A stretch of 35,202 bases of DNA from Roseilinea sp034431495 (lineage in GTDB: Bacteria > Chloroflexota > Anaerolineae > J036 > Brachytrichaceae). Location: NCBI GenBank assembly GCA_034431495.1, contig DAOUDB010000210.1:1-35202 (forward strand). The letters run 5' to 3'. Of the stretch, positions 25,492 to 34,089 are shown piece by piece. Positions within the stretch are counted from its first letter, which is position 1. The number at the start of each line of letters is the position of its first letter. A model generated the notes under the pieces. It did not search any database. It saw only the letters and a program-made list of their open reading frames with translations, and was not told the origin of the DNA. The position numbers and the translations under genes are program-made.

Positions 25492-28116
25492 TCAACCCGA
25501 GTGAGTTGCATCCGGCGCAATGTTCAAGCATGTGCGCGCGTGCCCGTCTTTGGCTGTAACCGGCGCGGTGATTTCGCCGCGCTCGCACAGATCGACAAAA
25601 ACTTCCACCACGTGCGGGTCGAAGGCCGAGCCGGCGCCGGCCCGGATGTAGTCGAGGGCTTGATGTGCTGACCATGCAGGGCGGTATGGGCGCTGTGATA
25701 ACAGCGCATCCCACACATCCATCACTGCGAAGATGCGCGCGGCCAGCGGGATCTCTTCGCCGCGCAGTCCGCGTGGATAGCCGCTGCCATCCCAGCGTTC
25801 GTGATGGCAGTATGGGATGTCGAGTGCCGGGCGCAGGTAGGGAATGGGCCACAGGATGTCGCGGGCGTAGTCCACGTGCCGGCGCATGATGTCCATCTCC
25901 TGCTCGTTGAGCGGCCCCGGTTTCATCAATATCGCGTCGGGCACGCCCATCTTGCCAATGTCATGCAACAACGCCCCGCGCCGAATGTGAATCAATTGAT
26001 CTTCAGCCACATGCATGGCCTGCGCCACACGCACGGTCAATTCGCTCACGCGCTGGCTGTGGCCCTCGGTCGATTTATCGCGCAGGTCGAGCGCCCGCAT
26101 CCAGCCTTCGAGGGTGGACTGGTAAGCCTGCGCCAGTTCTTCATTGGCTCTTTTCAGCGCCGCCTCGGCATCGATTGTGGCTGTGATGTCGCGGGCGCTG
26201 ACAATCAGGCCGCTTATTTCGCCTTGCTCATCACGCAGCGTTTTGGCGATCGCTTCCATCCAGACCCAGCGCCCGTCGGCATGACGAATGCGCACGCGCC
26301 GGCTGGCCGGCTGGCGCTCAATCAACAACTGTGTCAGGTCGGCTTTTATGTGTTCCACCTCATCGGGATGCAGAAATTCGAGAACCGACTTGCCCAGCAG
26401 TGCTTCGGGCGGATAGCCGAGCGTGATGTAATGTGAAGGGCTTGCGTATTCTATGGTCCAGCGTTGATCGATCTGAGTGACCAGATCGAGCATGTTGTCG
26501 GTGATCAGGCGCAGGCGCTGCGCGTTCCGACGCAACTGGTCTTCCATCTGTTTGCGGCGCGTGATATCGACCGATACGCCGAGAATCTGGCGCGCGTTGC
26601 CGTCGGCGTCCAGAATGGGCCGTCTGATTGTGTAGAACCAGGCCGGCTGTCCGAATCGGTCCGGCGCCATCTCTTCGCCGATGATCTTGTCTTGCCGGGT
26701 GCGAAACACCTCGCGATCATCGCTGCTGCGCCGGTCGATGTCGGGCTGCGCAAGACTGAGATCGGACTCGGTTTTGCCGAGCATGTCTTCTACCTTGTGG
26801 CCGCTGGCCTCGGCGAGCGCGCGATTCACCAGGATGAAGCGGCCTTCGACGTCCTTGGCGAAGATGCGATTCGGGTTGAGGTCGATGACTTGTTGCAGGA
26901 ATGCGCGCTGCTGCTCTACCCTGCTCTGCGCCTGGCGGCGTTCGTCGATCTCTCGTTTCAGGGCGTCGTTGACCTGGCGCAGCTCTATGGTGCGGTCCTC
27001 AACGCGCTGTTCCAGCTCGTCCTTCAGCGCGCGCAATGCTTCGGCGTTTTGCTGATGGCGCTCTGCGATCAGCGCCATGTCGACCGAAAGCCGATAGTTG
27101 TCCCGGAGTGTGATGCCCACGCGCAGCAAGGTCAGGCCGATAACGATCGACACGGCCACAGACAGAGCCAGAAACGTGTCGACTTCGGCGGCGAGGCCGG
27201 CGTGCGTCACGTACACGATGGGCATGAGGAAGGCGACTTGCGCGCAGATGAGCGGCAGATAGCGGCCCCACTGGATGTGACGTGAGCGTTGTTCTGTCTG
27301 CGCGTTGACAGGCTCGACTGCTGCCGGGCGCGCGCGGTGCATGACAGCGGCGAATGCGAATCCGAACAGGCTGACCGCGAGGAGCAGCTCGCCCATCTCG
27401 CCCAGCCCTGCGCCGGGAGTCAGAACATCCGCCTTCAAGACCGCGTTGCCGGCTGCCGCCAGCGCGACGCTGGCTGCGATGGTCTGAAGCGGCGCGCGAT
27501 CGCCGGCAGATTCCCGCAGAAGTGAGGTCAGGGCAATCCATAGCACGAACAGGTCGGCCACGGTTGTCGCGAGCAGATGATTGCGCGCCGAATGGCCAAG
27601 CATTGTGGCAAATGCGGTAAGAGGCTCTATTAGCAACACGGAGAAAACGAGCGCGCTTGCCAGAACGATGATCAGGCCGTCGAGCAGGACGAAATGCCGG
27701 TCTCTCCCTGTCAGGGGTTTGGTCGGCATCCTCAACAGGCCGGCGGCGGCCAGCACGTACGCGACCAGGACCAGCAGGCTGTCGGCCGGCGTCTGCGCCT
27801 GCATGTCGCGCCACGTCCTGTTGCCGGCGAGGATGGCCCACGCCGATTCGATGGCGAGCAGTGCAATCGCGGCGCCCAACAGCAGCCAGGCCTGCCGGGT
27901 GCGCCGGGTGAGATGGGACGCGCGCGACGCAACAGTGATGACTATGGCAGCCACCAGGGCCTGTTGCAGGAGCGCGGCAATGGCCCGCGCAAGATAGCCT
28001 TGCGGGGTTGCGCCGGCGGATGAAATCGCACCTGCAAACTGGACGATTATTGTGGCGGCAACCGCCCCCAGAATCGTGAGGCTGCCGGTCAGTTGACTGT
28101 GCGCGCGATCATCCAT
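25492..28116 (-). CDS. Membrane PAS-PAS-HD-GYP cyclic-di-GMP phosphodiesterase
   Basis: 874 residues. Residues 1-345 hold about eight hydrophobic helices (MASE-like sensor region). A coiled coil with heptads (ELEQRVEDRTIELRQVNDAL) follows at about 350-400, then PAS 1 (about 408-525: NRIFAKDVEGRFILVNRA, SDITRRK-like end) and PAS 2 (about 535-655: YITLGYPPEALLGKS, RDITA end). The HD-GYP domain runs from about 680: HSQRV, the HD dyad His718-Asp719 (HDIGKMGVPD), and HHERWDGSGYPRGL with Gly779-Tyr780-Pro781. It should hydrolyse cyclic di-GMP in response to a membrane or cytosolic signal. ATG 28116 is chosen over a longer reading because CAGGAG lies six bases upstream. It is followed at 145 bases by the glycan operon. 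Confidence 0.92.
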   Translation of the reverse strand: MDDRAHSQLTGSLTILGAVAATIIVQFAGAISSAGATPQGYLARAIAALLQQALVAAIVITVASRASHLTRRTRQAWLLLGAAIALLAIESAWAILAGNRTWRDMQAQTPADSLLVLVAYVLAAAGLLRMPTKPLTGRDRHFVLLDGLIIVLASALVFSVLLIEPLTAFATMLGHSARNHLLATTVADLFVLWIALTSLLRESAGDRAPLQTIAASVALAAAGNAVLKADVLTPGAGLGEMGELLLAVSLFGFAFAAVMHRARPAAVEPVNAQTEQRSRHIQWGRYLPLICAQVAFLMPIVYVTHAGLAAEVDTFLALSVAVSIVIGLTLLRVGITLRDNYRLSVDMALIAERHQQNAEALRALKDELEQRVEDRTIELRQVNDALKREIDERRQAQSRVEQQRAFLQQVIDLNPNRIFAKDVEGRFILVNRALAEASGHKVEDMLGKTESDLSLAQPDIDRRSSDDREVFRTRQDKIIGEEMAPDRFGQPAWFYTIRRPILDADGNARQILGVSVDITRRKQMEDQLRRNAQRLRLITDNMLDLVTQIDQRWTIEYASPSHYITLGYPPEALLGKSVLEFLHPDEVEHIKADLTQLLIERQPASRRVRIRHADGRWVWMEAIAKTLRDEQGEISGLIVSARDITATIDAEAALKRANEELAQAYQSTLEGWMRALDLRDKSTEGHSQRVSELTVRVAQAMHVAEDQLIHIRRGALLHDIGKMGVPDAILMKPGPLNEQEMDIMRRHVDYARDILWPIPYLRPALDIPYCHHERWDGSGYPRGLRGEEIPLAARIFAVMDVWDALLSQRPYRPAWSAHQALDYIRAGAGSAFDPHVVEVFVDLCERGEITAPVTAKDGHARTCLNIAPDATHSG

Positions 28117-28362
28117 GACGGCTCCTGCCGCGCATAATGCATTTCGATTTGAAAACGCAAGGCTGTATTGTAGATCAAATGGGTTATCGCGCGACAAGAC
28201 AAATCAATGCTGTGTGCACGAGTCTTGTATGCAGGTCGTACTGTTGCAGCCCTGTTGATGGGTTCGTGACTTGGCGCCCCGGCACAGGGTGCGCTCAGCG
28301 GTGAGTTGCCGGCCGGGGAACGCGGCTCGTATCGAGGGGCGATGCAGCGGGGAAGTGGGCTG

Positions 28363-28962
28363 CTATCTGATCAGATAGAGCACCCAGAAGACGGCCAGCC
28401 AAACGCCGGCGATGAAGTACCAGTACAGCGCGCAGGCTTGCACGGCGGCTCGGCGGCTTGCGCTGAACTGACCCATGAACGCCCGGGCCAGAATGATGGT
28501 CATGAAGACGACGCCGCCAAACACACGGGCGACGTGAAACCCCATCAGAAAGAAGAAGGCGGAGCCATAGGCGTTGCTGTGGGGCGCAAAACCGAGATTG
28601 GCAAATTCATAGGCTTGAACGGCCATAAACACGAGGCCCAGGATGGCAGCTACTCCGATGCCGGTTTGTAGCCGGCGCGCGTCGCCGGCCGCAATTCCCC
28701 GCTCGGCCCAGGCCACGAGCGCAACGCTGATAGCCAGGATGAGCGTGTTGAGGGCCGGCAGCGTCACCGACAACGGCGGCGTGTCTGGCGGCGGCCAGGC
28801 CTGGCTCATGGCGCGCAGCGAGAACCAGGCCAGGAAAAGCCCCAGGAAAAACATCGACTCGGACACCACGAAAAGTGCCGCGCCGATCAAGCCTGTATTG
28901 CGCCGGCTACCAGAAACTGCGCCGGCTGTCTTTCTGTCTCCGGTTCTGCTTAGCGTGCCCAT
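28363..28962 (-). CDS. coxC: Cytochrome c oxidase subunit III
   Basis: 199 residues, five transmembrane helices, of the short subunit III form found in bacterial oxidases without the first two mitochondrial helices. LFVVSESMFFLGLFLAWFS with the conserved Glu, the middle PPPDTPPLSVTLPALNTLIL, AYGSAFFFLMGFHVARV with the conserved His, and the last helix (YWYFIAGVWLAVFWVLYL) are all family-typical. It stabilises the catalytic core in the membrane. It is the last gene of the six-gene oxidase operon, 29 bases after the subunit IV-like gene. I see no good terminator in the 246 bases that separate it from the HD-GYP gene. Confidence 0.93.
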   Translation of the reverse strand: MGTLSRTGDRKTAGAVSGSRRNTGLIGAALFVVSESMFFLGLFLAWFSLRAMSQAWPPPDTPPLSVTLPALNTLILAISVALVAWAERGIAAGDARRLQTGIGVAAILGLVFMAVQAYEFANLGFAPHSNAYGSAFFFLMGFHVARVFGGVVFMTIILARAFMGQFSASRRAAVQACALYWYFIAGVWLAVFWVLYLIR

Positions 28963-28991
28963 GAGAGTTTGCCACGACTCTGGTGTGTGGC

Positions 28992-29246
28992 TCAGTGCTC
29001 GGACGGTTGGGCGGAAGCGCCCCGGATATCATCGGCGATCCAGGTGCCCAAACCGATCACGGTGACGACTGCGCCCAGCACGATGGCAATGGCGCCGAAT
29101 GCCAGGCCAAAGCACAGAATTGTCAGTCCAAGCGCCAGGATGATGGGGGAGAAGCTCGGTGATGGCATGTGAATGTGCGCTTCGGCATGGCTGCCAGAGG
29201 CCGGCTCTGCCTCATACGCTTGTGTGTGAACAGGTGTGTTGCTCAT
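28992..29246 (-). CDS. Small cytochrome oxidase subunit IV-like membrane protein
   Basis: 84 residues. A hydrophilic His-rich N-terminus (AHIHMPSPSFSP) leads into two close hydrophobic stretches (IILALGLTILCFGLAFGAIAI; GAVVTVIGLGTWIADD). The PSFSPIILALG start and WIADDIR end are the pattern of the short accessory proteins next to subunits I-III in several bacterial caa3/aa3 operons. It likely binds the core and aids assembly. The ATG at 29246 lies 28 bases after the 40-residue membrane peptide gene. Sequence is too short for a precise subunit assignment. Confidence 0.72.
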   Translation of the reverse strand: MSNTPVHTQAYEAEPASGSHAEAHIHMPSPSFSPIILALGLTILCFGLAFGAIAIVLGAVVTVIGLGTWIADDIRGASAQPSEH

Positions 29247-29274
29247 TATCGGTCTCCAGATCAGTTCTCAACGA

Positions 29275-29397
29275 TTAGCGAACCATGTAGGTGTTGATCC
29301 ACAACAGTCCCAGAGCGACGCCGCTAAAAAACAACGCCGCTGACGCAATCAGGGCGGCGCGCCGGCGGGCGCGTTGCAGAGGCCCAGGGTTTGACAT
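29275..29397 (-). CDS. 40-residue single-span membrane peptide in the oxidase operon
   Basis: A very short gene: ATG at 29397, TAA at 29275-29277. The N-terminus is basic (MSNPGPLQRARRRAALIAS), followed by one hydrophobic helix (ALFFSGVALGLLWINTYMV) ending in Arg. The positive-inside rule puts the N-terminus in the cytoplasm. GGAG lies about nine bases upstream. It sits exactly between ctaAB (18-base gap) and the subunit IV-like gene (28-base gap), inside a run of tightly spaced oxidase genes. It could be an additional small subunit or an assembly factor of caa3 oxidase, but I know no named equivalent. Confidence 0.65.
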   Translation of the reverse strand: MSNPGPLQRARRRAALIASAALFFSGVALGLLWINTYMVR

Positions 29398-29415
29398 GTC
29401 TTTTGTCTCCAAATG

Positions 29416-31254
29416 CTAGAACCAGGTTGTGGCGCGATCGATCACCATGCCGGCGAAGAGCAGCGCCAGATACATCAACGAGTATTTGTAAAGCCGGGCT
29501 GCCGCCGGTGTCGAAGGATCGGCGCGCAGTTGCCAGGCGCGCGCCAGGAAAATGCCGCCCAGCGCCACTGCGCCGGCCAGGTACAGCCAGCCCATCACCT
29601 TGAGCGGCACGGGAACCAGCGATAGAACGACCATTGCGATGGCGTACAGCAAGATCTGCCGGATGGTTTCTTGCTCGCCGGCTATCACTGGCAGCATGGG
29701 CACGCCGGCGCGCGCGTAGTCCTTTTTCTTCATCAGCGCCAGCGCCCAGAAGTGAGGGGGTGTCCAGTAAAACACGATGGCGAACAGCATGAGCGCCGGC
29801 CATGTCAATTGCCCATTGGCTGCCGCCCAGCCAACCAGCGCAGGAATCGCGCCGGCCCCTCCGCCGATTACGATGTTGTGCCACGTGCGCCGCTTCAGCC
29901 AGTGGGTGTAGATGACGGTGTAGTACACGAAGCCGGCCAGCGCCAGCACTGCAGTCAGGATGTTGACGAACAGGACGAGGATGGTGAACGCCAGGGCTGC
30001 CAATGTAAAACCCAAGACGTAGGCATTACGCGCCGGCACGCGACCCTGGGGCACCGGCCTGAAGCTGGTGCGCCCCATCACGCGATCGATGTCGGTATCG
30101 TAAGCCATGTTGACCGCATTGGCTCCGCCCGCCATCAGATATCCTCCGATCATCGTCCAGAAAACCAGATACCAGGCCGGGGGGCCGGCCGGTGTGATGA
30201 ACATGGCGGCCAACGTGGTCAGCAGCAATAGGGAGATGACGCGCGGCTTGGTTAGCGCCAGGTAGTCGCTCAGGATGCGCCGCCAGCGGGCCGGCTCGAC
30301 CGGGGCCGGATCCGGCAGATCGAGGGGCAGCCGAAAAGCCATGACTGCCAGTGACAGCGCGCTCAACCAGGTGAAAGCCGCCACCGCGTTGTGCAGTGTG
30401 GCCAGCACCGGCGGCCGGCCTGTCCATACCATCGCTGCGCCAATGGTGGCTTGCGCCAGGATGCCGCCCATCAGCGCATAGGCCGGGATCAGCAAGGGGC
30501 GCGCGGCGACGTGAGTGTGTGCAGCCCGACGCACCCGCGCCACAGCCCATAGCGCCAGAATCAGCGCGCCGGCAGCCGTGACCCGATGCAGCCATTGCGC
30601 GAAGACCAATGGCCCGCCATTTGGCAGCAACGATCCGTTGCACAACGGATAAGACGCGCCGCAGGCCAGCGCAGCGCCGCTGCCGGCCACAATCCCGCCG
30701 GTGATGAGCAGCAAGTAGATGACGCCGGCAGTTAGCGCAAGAGATCGGCGCAGTGCGCGGGTGGCGTGGCTGGCTGCGCGCCGGCCTCGATCATCGCTGT
30801 GTGCCAGGATGGTCATAGTTGTCAGGCAGCCGCCAAGCGCCATGCCGGTTGCCAGATGCGCAGCCACGCTGGCAGTGTGCAGCAGCGACCAGACTGTCAC
30901 TGCGCCCAGTACGATCTGAATGGCAAGCAGCCCCAGCGTCGCGGCGCTGAGGCGCATCAGGGCCTGGCTCGTCTTCCAGCGAAAGTTCAGGACAGCCAGG
31001 CCCACGATCAGCGTGCTGACAACGCCGGCAAACACGCGATGGAAGACTTCGATGATGGCGTGGGGTGTGGGGATGGGGATTACCTGGCCGTAGCACAGCG
31101 GCCAGTCTGGGCAACCCAGGCCCGAATCTGTGACGCGCACGATGTTGCCTACCACAATCAGAAAGTAGGTCAGGATGGTTGTGGTCAGCGTGAGTTTGCG
31201 CAGCGCGCTGAGCCGGTCTGTCTGACTGCGAAGCGCGAAGATCAGCTGTGTCAT
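29416..31254 (-). CDS. ctaAB: Fused heme A synthase - protoheme IX farnesyltransferase (CtaA-CtaB)
   Basis: 612 residues joining two heme A pathway enzymes. Residues 1-310 are CtaA (heme A synthase, heme O to heme A): conserved heme-ligand histidines His72 (EVFHRVF), His133 (AAHLATG), His223 (WLHRVTA), His288 (TLHNAVA), and two cysteine pairs (GCPDWPLC and ACGASYPLC). Residues 325-612 are CtaB (heme B to heme O): NMAYDTDIDRVMGRT with the Asp-rich farnesyl-PP motif, and WLKRRTWHNIVIGGGAGAIPALVG. Together about 15 helices. The fusion places both enzymes for heme A in one chain, beside subunits I and II; similar fusions are known in Chloroflexi. Start ATG 31254 has no Shine-Dalgarno and lies 15 bases after coxA. 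Confidence 0.92.
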   Translation of the reverse strand: MTQLIFALRSQTDRLSALRKLTLTTTILTYFLIVVGNIVRVTDSGLGCPDWPLCYGQVIPIPTPHAIIEVFHRVFAGVVSTLIVGLAVLNFRWKTSQALMRLSAATLGLLAIQIVLGAVTVWSLLHTASVAAHLATGMALGGCLTTMTILAHSDDRGRRAASHATRALRRSLALTAGVIYLLLITGGIVAGSGAALACGASYPLCNGSLLPNGGPLVFAQWLHRVTAAGALILALWAVARVRRAAHTHVAARPLLIPAYALMGGILAQATIGAAMVWTGRPPVLATLHNAVAAFTWLSALSLAVMAFRLPLDLPDPAPVEPARWRRILSDYLALTKPRVISLLLLTTLAAMFITPAGPPAWYLVFWTMIGGYLMAGGANAVNMAYDTDIDRVMGRTSFRPVPQGRVPARNAYVLGFTLAALAFTILVLFVNILTAVLALAGFVYYTVIYTHWLKRRTWHNIVIGGGAGAIPALVGWAAANGQLTWPALMLFAIVFYWTPPHFWALALMKKKDYARAGVPMLPVIAGEQETIRQILLYAIAMVVLSLVPVPLKVMGWLYLAGAVALGGIFLARAWQLRADPSTPAAARLYKYSLMYLALLFAGMVIDRATTWF

Positions 31255-31268
31255 GGTGAAAAGCGGCG

Positions 31269-32930
31269 CTAATGCTCGAGTGAGGCAGCGGGAGGTTGGC
31301 CGGCCGCAGCCAGGCGCAGATCGCGCACCGGCCTTTCGCTGTTCACCGATGGCAGAACGGCGAAATTGTGCTCGGGTGGCGGTGAGGTGGTCGTCCATTC
31401 AAGCGTGTTGCCTTCCCAGGGATCGTTGCCGGCCGGCTCGCCTCGGCGCAGGGACTGAATGAAGTTGACCATGAAGATCAACACCGAGGTGGCGATCATG
31501 AACGCGCCGATGGTGGCAATCAAGTTGCCCAGATCCCAGCCCCGGTCGCCCGTGTATGTGGCGATGCGGCGTGGCATGCCCATCAAGCCGAGCAGGTGCA
31601 TGGGGAAGAACGTAAGGTTGAAGCCAACCCACATCAATGCGAAGTTGATCTTGCCAAGTGTGTCGTTGAGCAGGCGGCCGGTGATCTTGGGCAGCCAGTA
31701 GTAGAAGCCGGCGAAGATGCCGAACACGCTGCCGCCGAACAGCACGTAGTGGAAGTGGGCAACCACCCAATAGGTGTTGTGCACCTGCATGTCGAGCGGG
31801 ATGAGGGCCTGGATGACGCCGGTGATGCCGCCGATCACGAACGTGCTGAGGAAGCCGAGGCACATGAGCAGCGGCGTCTTCAGGCTGATGGAGCCGCCCC
31901 ACAGGGTGAACAGCCAGTTGAACATCTTCACGCCGGTGGGCACGGCGATGATCATGGTGGTGAGCATGAAGAAGCGCTCGACAATGGGGTCGACGCCGGC
32001 GACGAACATGTGATGCACCCAGGTGCTGAAACCCAGCAGGCCGATGAGGATGGTTGAGATCACGACTGCCTTGAGGCCGAACAAGGGCTTGCGCGAGAAC
32101 ACCGGCAGGATTTCGGACACGATGCCCATGGCCGGCAGAATCATGATGTACACCGCCGGGTGCGAGTAGAACCAGAACATGTGCTGCCACAGGCGGGCAT
32201 TGGCGGTGTTGAAGAACTGGGTGGCGAAGTTGCGGTCTGCGATGAGCATGGCCAGCGCGGCTGTCAGCACCGGCGTTGCCAGCAGCACCATGGCGGCCGT
32301 GACGATCATCGACCACACGAACATCGGGATGCGCCAGGTGGTCATGCCCTGCGCGCGCATGGTGTAGGCGGTCACCAGGAAGTTGACTGCGCCGAGCGTG
32401 GAGGAGATGCCTAGCAGGACGACGCCGAGTAGCCAGATGTCCATTCCGATCTGGGGCGAGAACTGCTTGTTGGAGAGCGGCACGTAGGCGGTCCATGCGG
32501 CGTTGGACGCGCCGCCGGGCAGCAAGCCGAGGATGCCCAGGACGAAGCCGCCTTCCATGACGAGGCCGGCAAAGATCAGCAGCCACAGGCTGAGCGCGTT
32601 CAGGCGGGGAAACGCCACGTCGCGCGCGCCGATCTGCAAGGGCAGAAAGTAGTTGGCGAAGCCGACCAGGCAGGGGATGGTGAACAGGAAGATCATGCCG
32701 GTCCCGTGCATGGTGAAGAGCTGGTTGTACAGATCCTGGTTGACGATCTGCAAGCCGGGCGCGGCGAGTTGCAGGCGAATCACCAGCGCCATCAGGCCGG
32801 ACAGCAGGAAGAACACGAAGGTCGAGGCGAGATACATGACGCCGATGCGCTTGTGGTCGACCGTTGCGAGCCAGCCGGCCAGGCCGTGCTTCATGTACTC
32901 TGTGCGGGCGGGAATGCTTACAGTTGCCAT
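31269..32930 (-). CDS. coxA: Cytochrome c oxidase subunit I, type A2 heme-copper oxidase
   Basis: 553 residues, 12 helices. All metal ligands are present: His75 (MHGTGMIF) and His394 for heme a, His257, His306 and His307 for CuB, His392 for heme a3 (VAHFHYVLFGG). Tyr261 would form the His-Tyr crosslink. The segment MFWFYSHPAVYIM has the Tyr-Ser motif (Tyr255, Ser256) in place of the Glu of GHPEVY, which marks type A2 oxidases in the usual classification. It reduces oxygen to water with proton pumping. The ATG at 32930 follows coxB with a 30-base gap made largely of the AT-rich repeat. The operon order coxB-coxA-ctaAB-coxC suits a caa3 oxidase. Confidence 0.95.
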   Translation of the reverse strand: MATVSIPARTEYMKHGLAGWLATVDHKRIGVMYLASTFVFFLLSGLMALVIRLQLAAPGLQIVNQDLYNQLFTMHGTGMIFLFTIPCLVGFANYFLPLQIGARDVAFPRLNALSLWLLIFAGLVMEGGFVLGILGLLPGGASNAAWTAYVPLSNKQFSPQIGMDIWLLGVVLLGISSTLGAVNFLVTAYTMRAQGMTTWRIPMFVWSMIVTAAMVLLATPVLTAALAMLIADRNFATQFFNTANARLWQHMFWFYSHPAVYIMILPAMGIVSEILPVFSRKPLFGLKAVVISTILIGLLGFSTWVHHMFVAGVDPIVERFFMLTTMIIAVPTGVKMFNWLFTLWGGSISLKTPLLMCLGFLSTFVIGGITGVIQALIPLDMQVHNTYWVVAHFHYVLFGGSVFGIFAGFYYWLPKITGRLLNDTLGKINFALMWVGFNLTFFPMHLLGLMGMPRRIATYTGDRGWDLGNLIATIGAFMIATSVLIFMVNFIQSLRRGEPAGNDPWEGNTLEWTTTSPPPEHNFAVLPSVNSERPVRDLRLAAAGQPPAASLEH

Positions 32931-32943
32931 AGCTCAGAAGTCA

Positions 32944-32963
32944 GATTCCAAAATCCAAAATCA
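32944..32963 (-). repeat. AT-rich repeat between coxB and coxA
   Basis: On the minus strand it reads TGATTTTGGATTTTGGAATC: two copies of the ATTTTGG unit also seen inside the GH106 gene (22511-22551). The first three bases form the TGA stop of coxB, so the repeat begins exactly at the gene end. It occupies most of the coxB-coxA gap. Confidence 0.8.
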
Positions 32964-33956
32964 CTTCAGGGTTTGCAAATACGCAACCAGGTCCTCAATG
33001 TCTTGTGGCTTGAGGTTCAAGTTGGGCATGGCTGTGCCGGGCTTGATAGCTTGTGGATCATGCAACCAGGCGCGCAGATTTTCCGCTGTATTGGGGACGA
33101 CCTCTGCGATAGTGTCATAGGTGGCGAAGCGGGTCAGGCTGCGTGGAGCGACTTTGCCCTGCGCCTTTGTGCCGTCAATCGAATGGCACGACCAGCAGAT
33201 GTTCTGGTTCATGAAGATGTCCTTGCCGCGCTGTGGATCGCCGGCAGCCACCGGGCCGGACACACCTGCCGTCTGTTCCTGATACCACTGGTTGTATTCG
33301 TCTTCGGGCAGCGCGCGCACTTTGGAGATCATCTGAGCGTGCGCGACCCCGCAGAAGACGTTGCATTGCCCAATGTATTCGCCCGGCGGGATGTTGAACC
33401 ACACATAGGACACCTCGCCGGGGTTGACGTATAGCATTGGTCCGAAGGCCGGCATCCACCAGGCGTGAATCACATCGGCGGTAGTCATGTCGAGGCGGAT
33501 GGTTTTGTTGGCCGGCACAATCAGTGTCTCGTTGGTCATCACGCCGCCGCCGGGATACTTGAATTGCCACACCCACTGCCGGCCCACAACTTCGATGACG
33601 AGGTCAACCTGTTTGGCCTCTTCGATGCGCCGCAACGCTTCCTTGTCGTTGATGTTGTGAACATGTGCGAGTGGCATGGCCGGCGAGCCGCGCGCTGTCA
33701 TGCGGCCGAGCGTGTCCACTGCGAAGCCGAAGATGACGCCGACCACCAGAGCCGGCACGACAGTCCAGCCGATCTCGGCGGCGGTGTTGCCATGCACCTG
33801 GCTGGGCATTTCGTCGGCGCGACGCCGGCGAAACTTGATCACTGATAAGACGATCAGCCCTTCGACGATGATGAAGACGATGAACGAGAGGACATAGACG
33901 ATCTGAAAAAGCTCGTCAATGAGTCTGGCGTCATGAGACGCCGGCGGCACCAGCAT
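32961..33956 (-). CDS. coxB: Cytochrome c oxidase subunit II with fused cytochrome c (caa3 type)
   Basis: 331 residues. Two N-terminal helices (FIVFIIVEGLIVLSVIKF; VPALVVGVIFGFAVD) anchor a CuA domain: His164 (VIHAWWMP) and C198-NVF-C202-GVA-H206-AQ-M209. In most homologs the CuA loop has Glu (C-x-E-x-C); here Val200 occupies it, while its backbone carbonyl ligand role need not be lost. The C-terminal domain is a class I cytochrome c with CWSCH (Cys254, Cys257, His258) and the Met ligand at Met310 (GTAMPN), as in caa3 oxidases. It accepts electrons from cytochrome c or another carrier. Start ATG 33956; GAGGTG is found eight bases upstream. A 370-base gap upstream contains candidate regulatory elements. 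Confidence 0.94.
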   Translation of the reverse strand: MLVPPASHDARLIDELFQIVYVLSFIVFIIVEGLIVLSVIKFRRRRADEMPSQVHGNTAAEIGWTVVPALVVGVIFGFAVDTLGRMTARGSPAMPLAHVHNINDKEALRRIEEAKQVDLVIEVVGRQWVWQFKYPGGGVMTNETLIVPANKTIRLDMTTADVIHAWWMPAFGPMLYVNPGEVSYVWFNIPPGEYIGQCNVFCGVAHAQMISKVRALPEDEYNQWYQEQTAGVSGPVAAGDPQRGKDIFMNQNICWSCHSIDGTKAQGKVAPRSLTRFATYDTIAEVVPNTAENLRAWLHDPQAIKPGTAMPNLNLKPQDIEDLVAYLQTLK

Positions 33957-34089
33957 GCCTTGTCACCTCACATCCCAAATTTCAAACAACCCAGAAAACA
34001 ACCCAGCGGCATTGCCGCTTTACGCGCCATCTCTGCGGGTTATGTTGCCGCAAAGCGCAGGCATTCTAGCGTTGAATCCTGTTTTGAGA

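Noticed and set aside
28117..28362. Possible small gene or terminator between coxC and the HD-GYP gene
   Set aside because: No start with a ribosome site and no convincing hairpin with a T run in either direction.
31399..32586. Long open frame on the minus strand inside coxA in another frame
   Set aside because: Arg/His-rich shadow translation of the subunit I gene with no domain pattern; high GC leaves long open frames.
34005..34019. AGCGGCATTGCCGCT hairpin as terminator for the region left of the tRNA
   Set aside because: Stem with minimal loop and no T run on either strand; it lies in the coxB leader, so termination there would block the oxidase operon.
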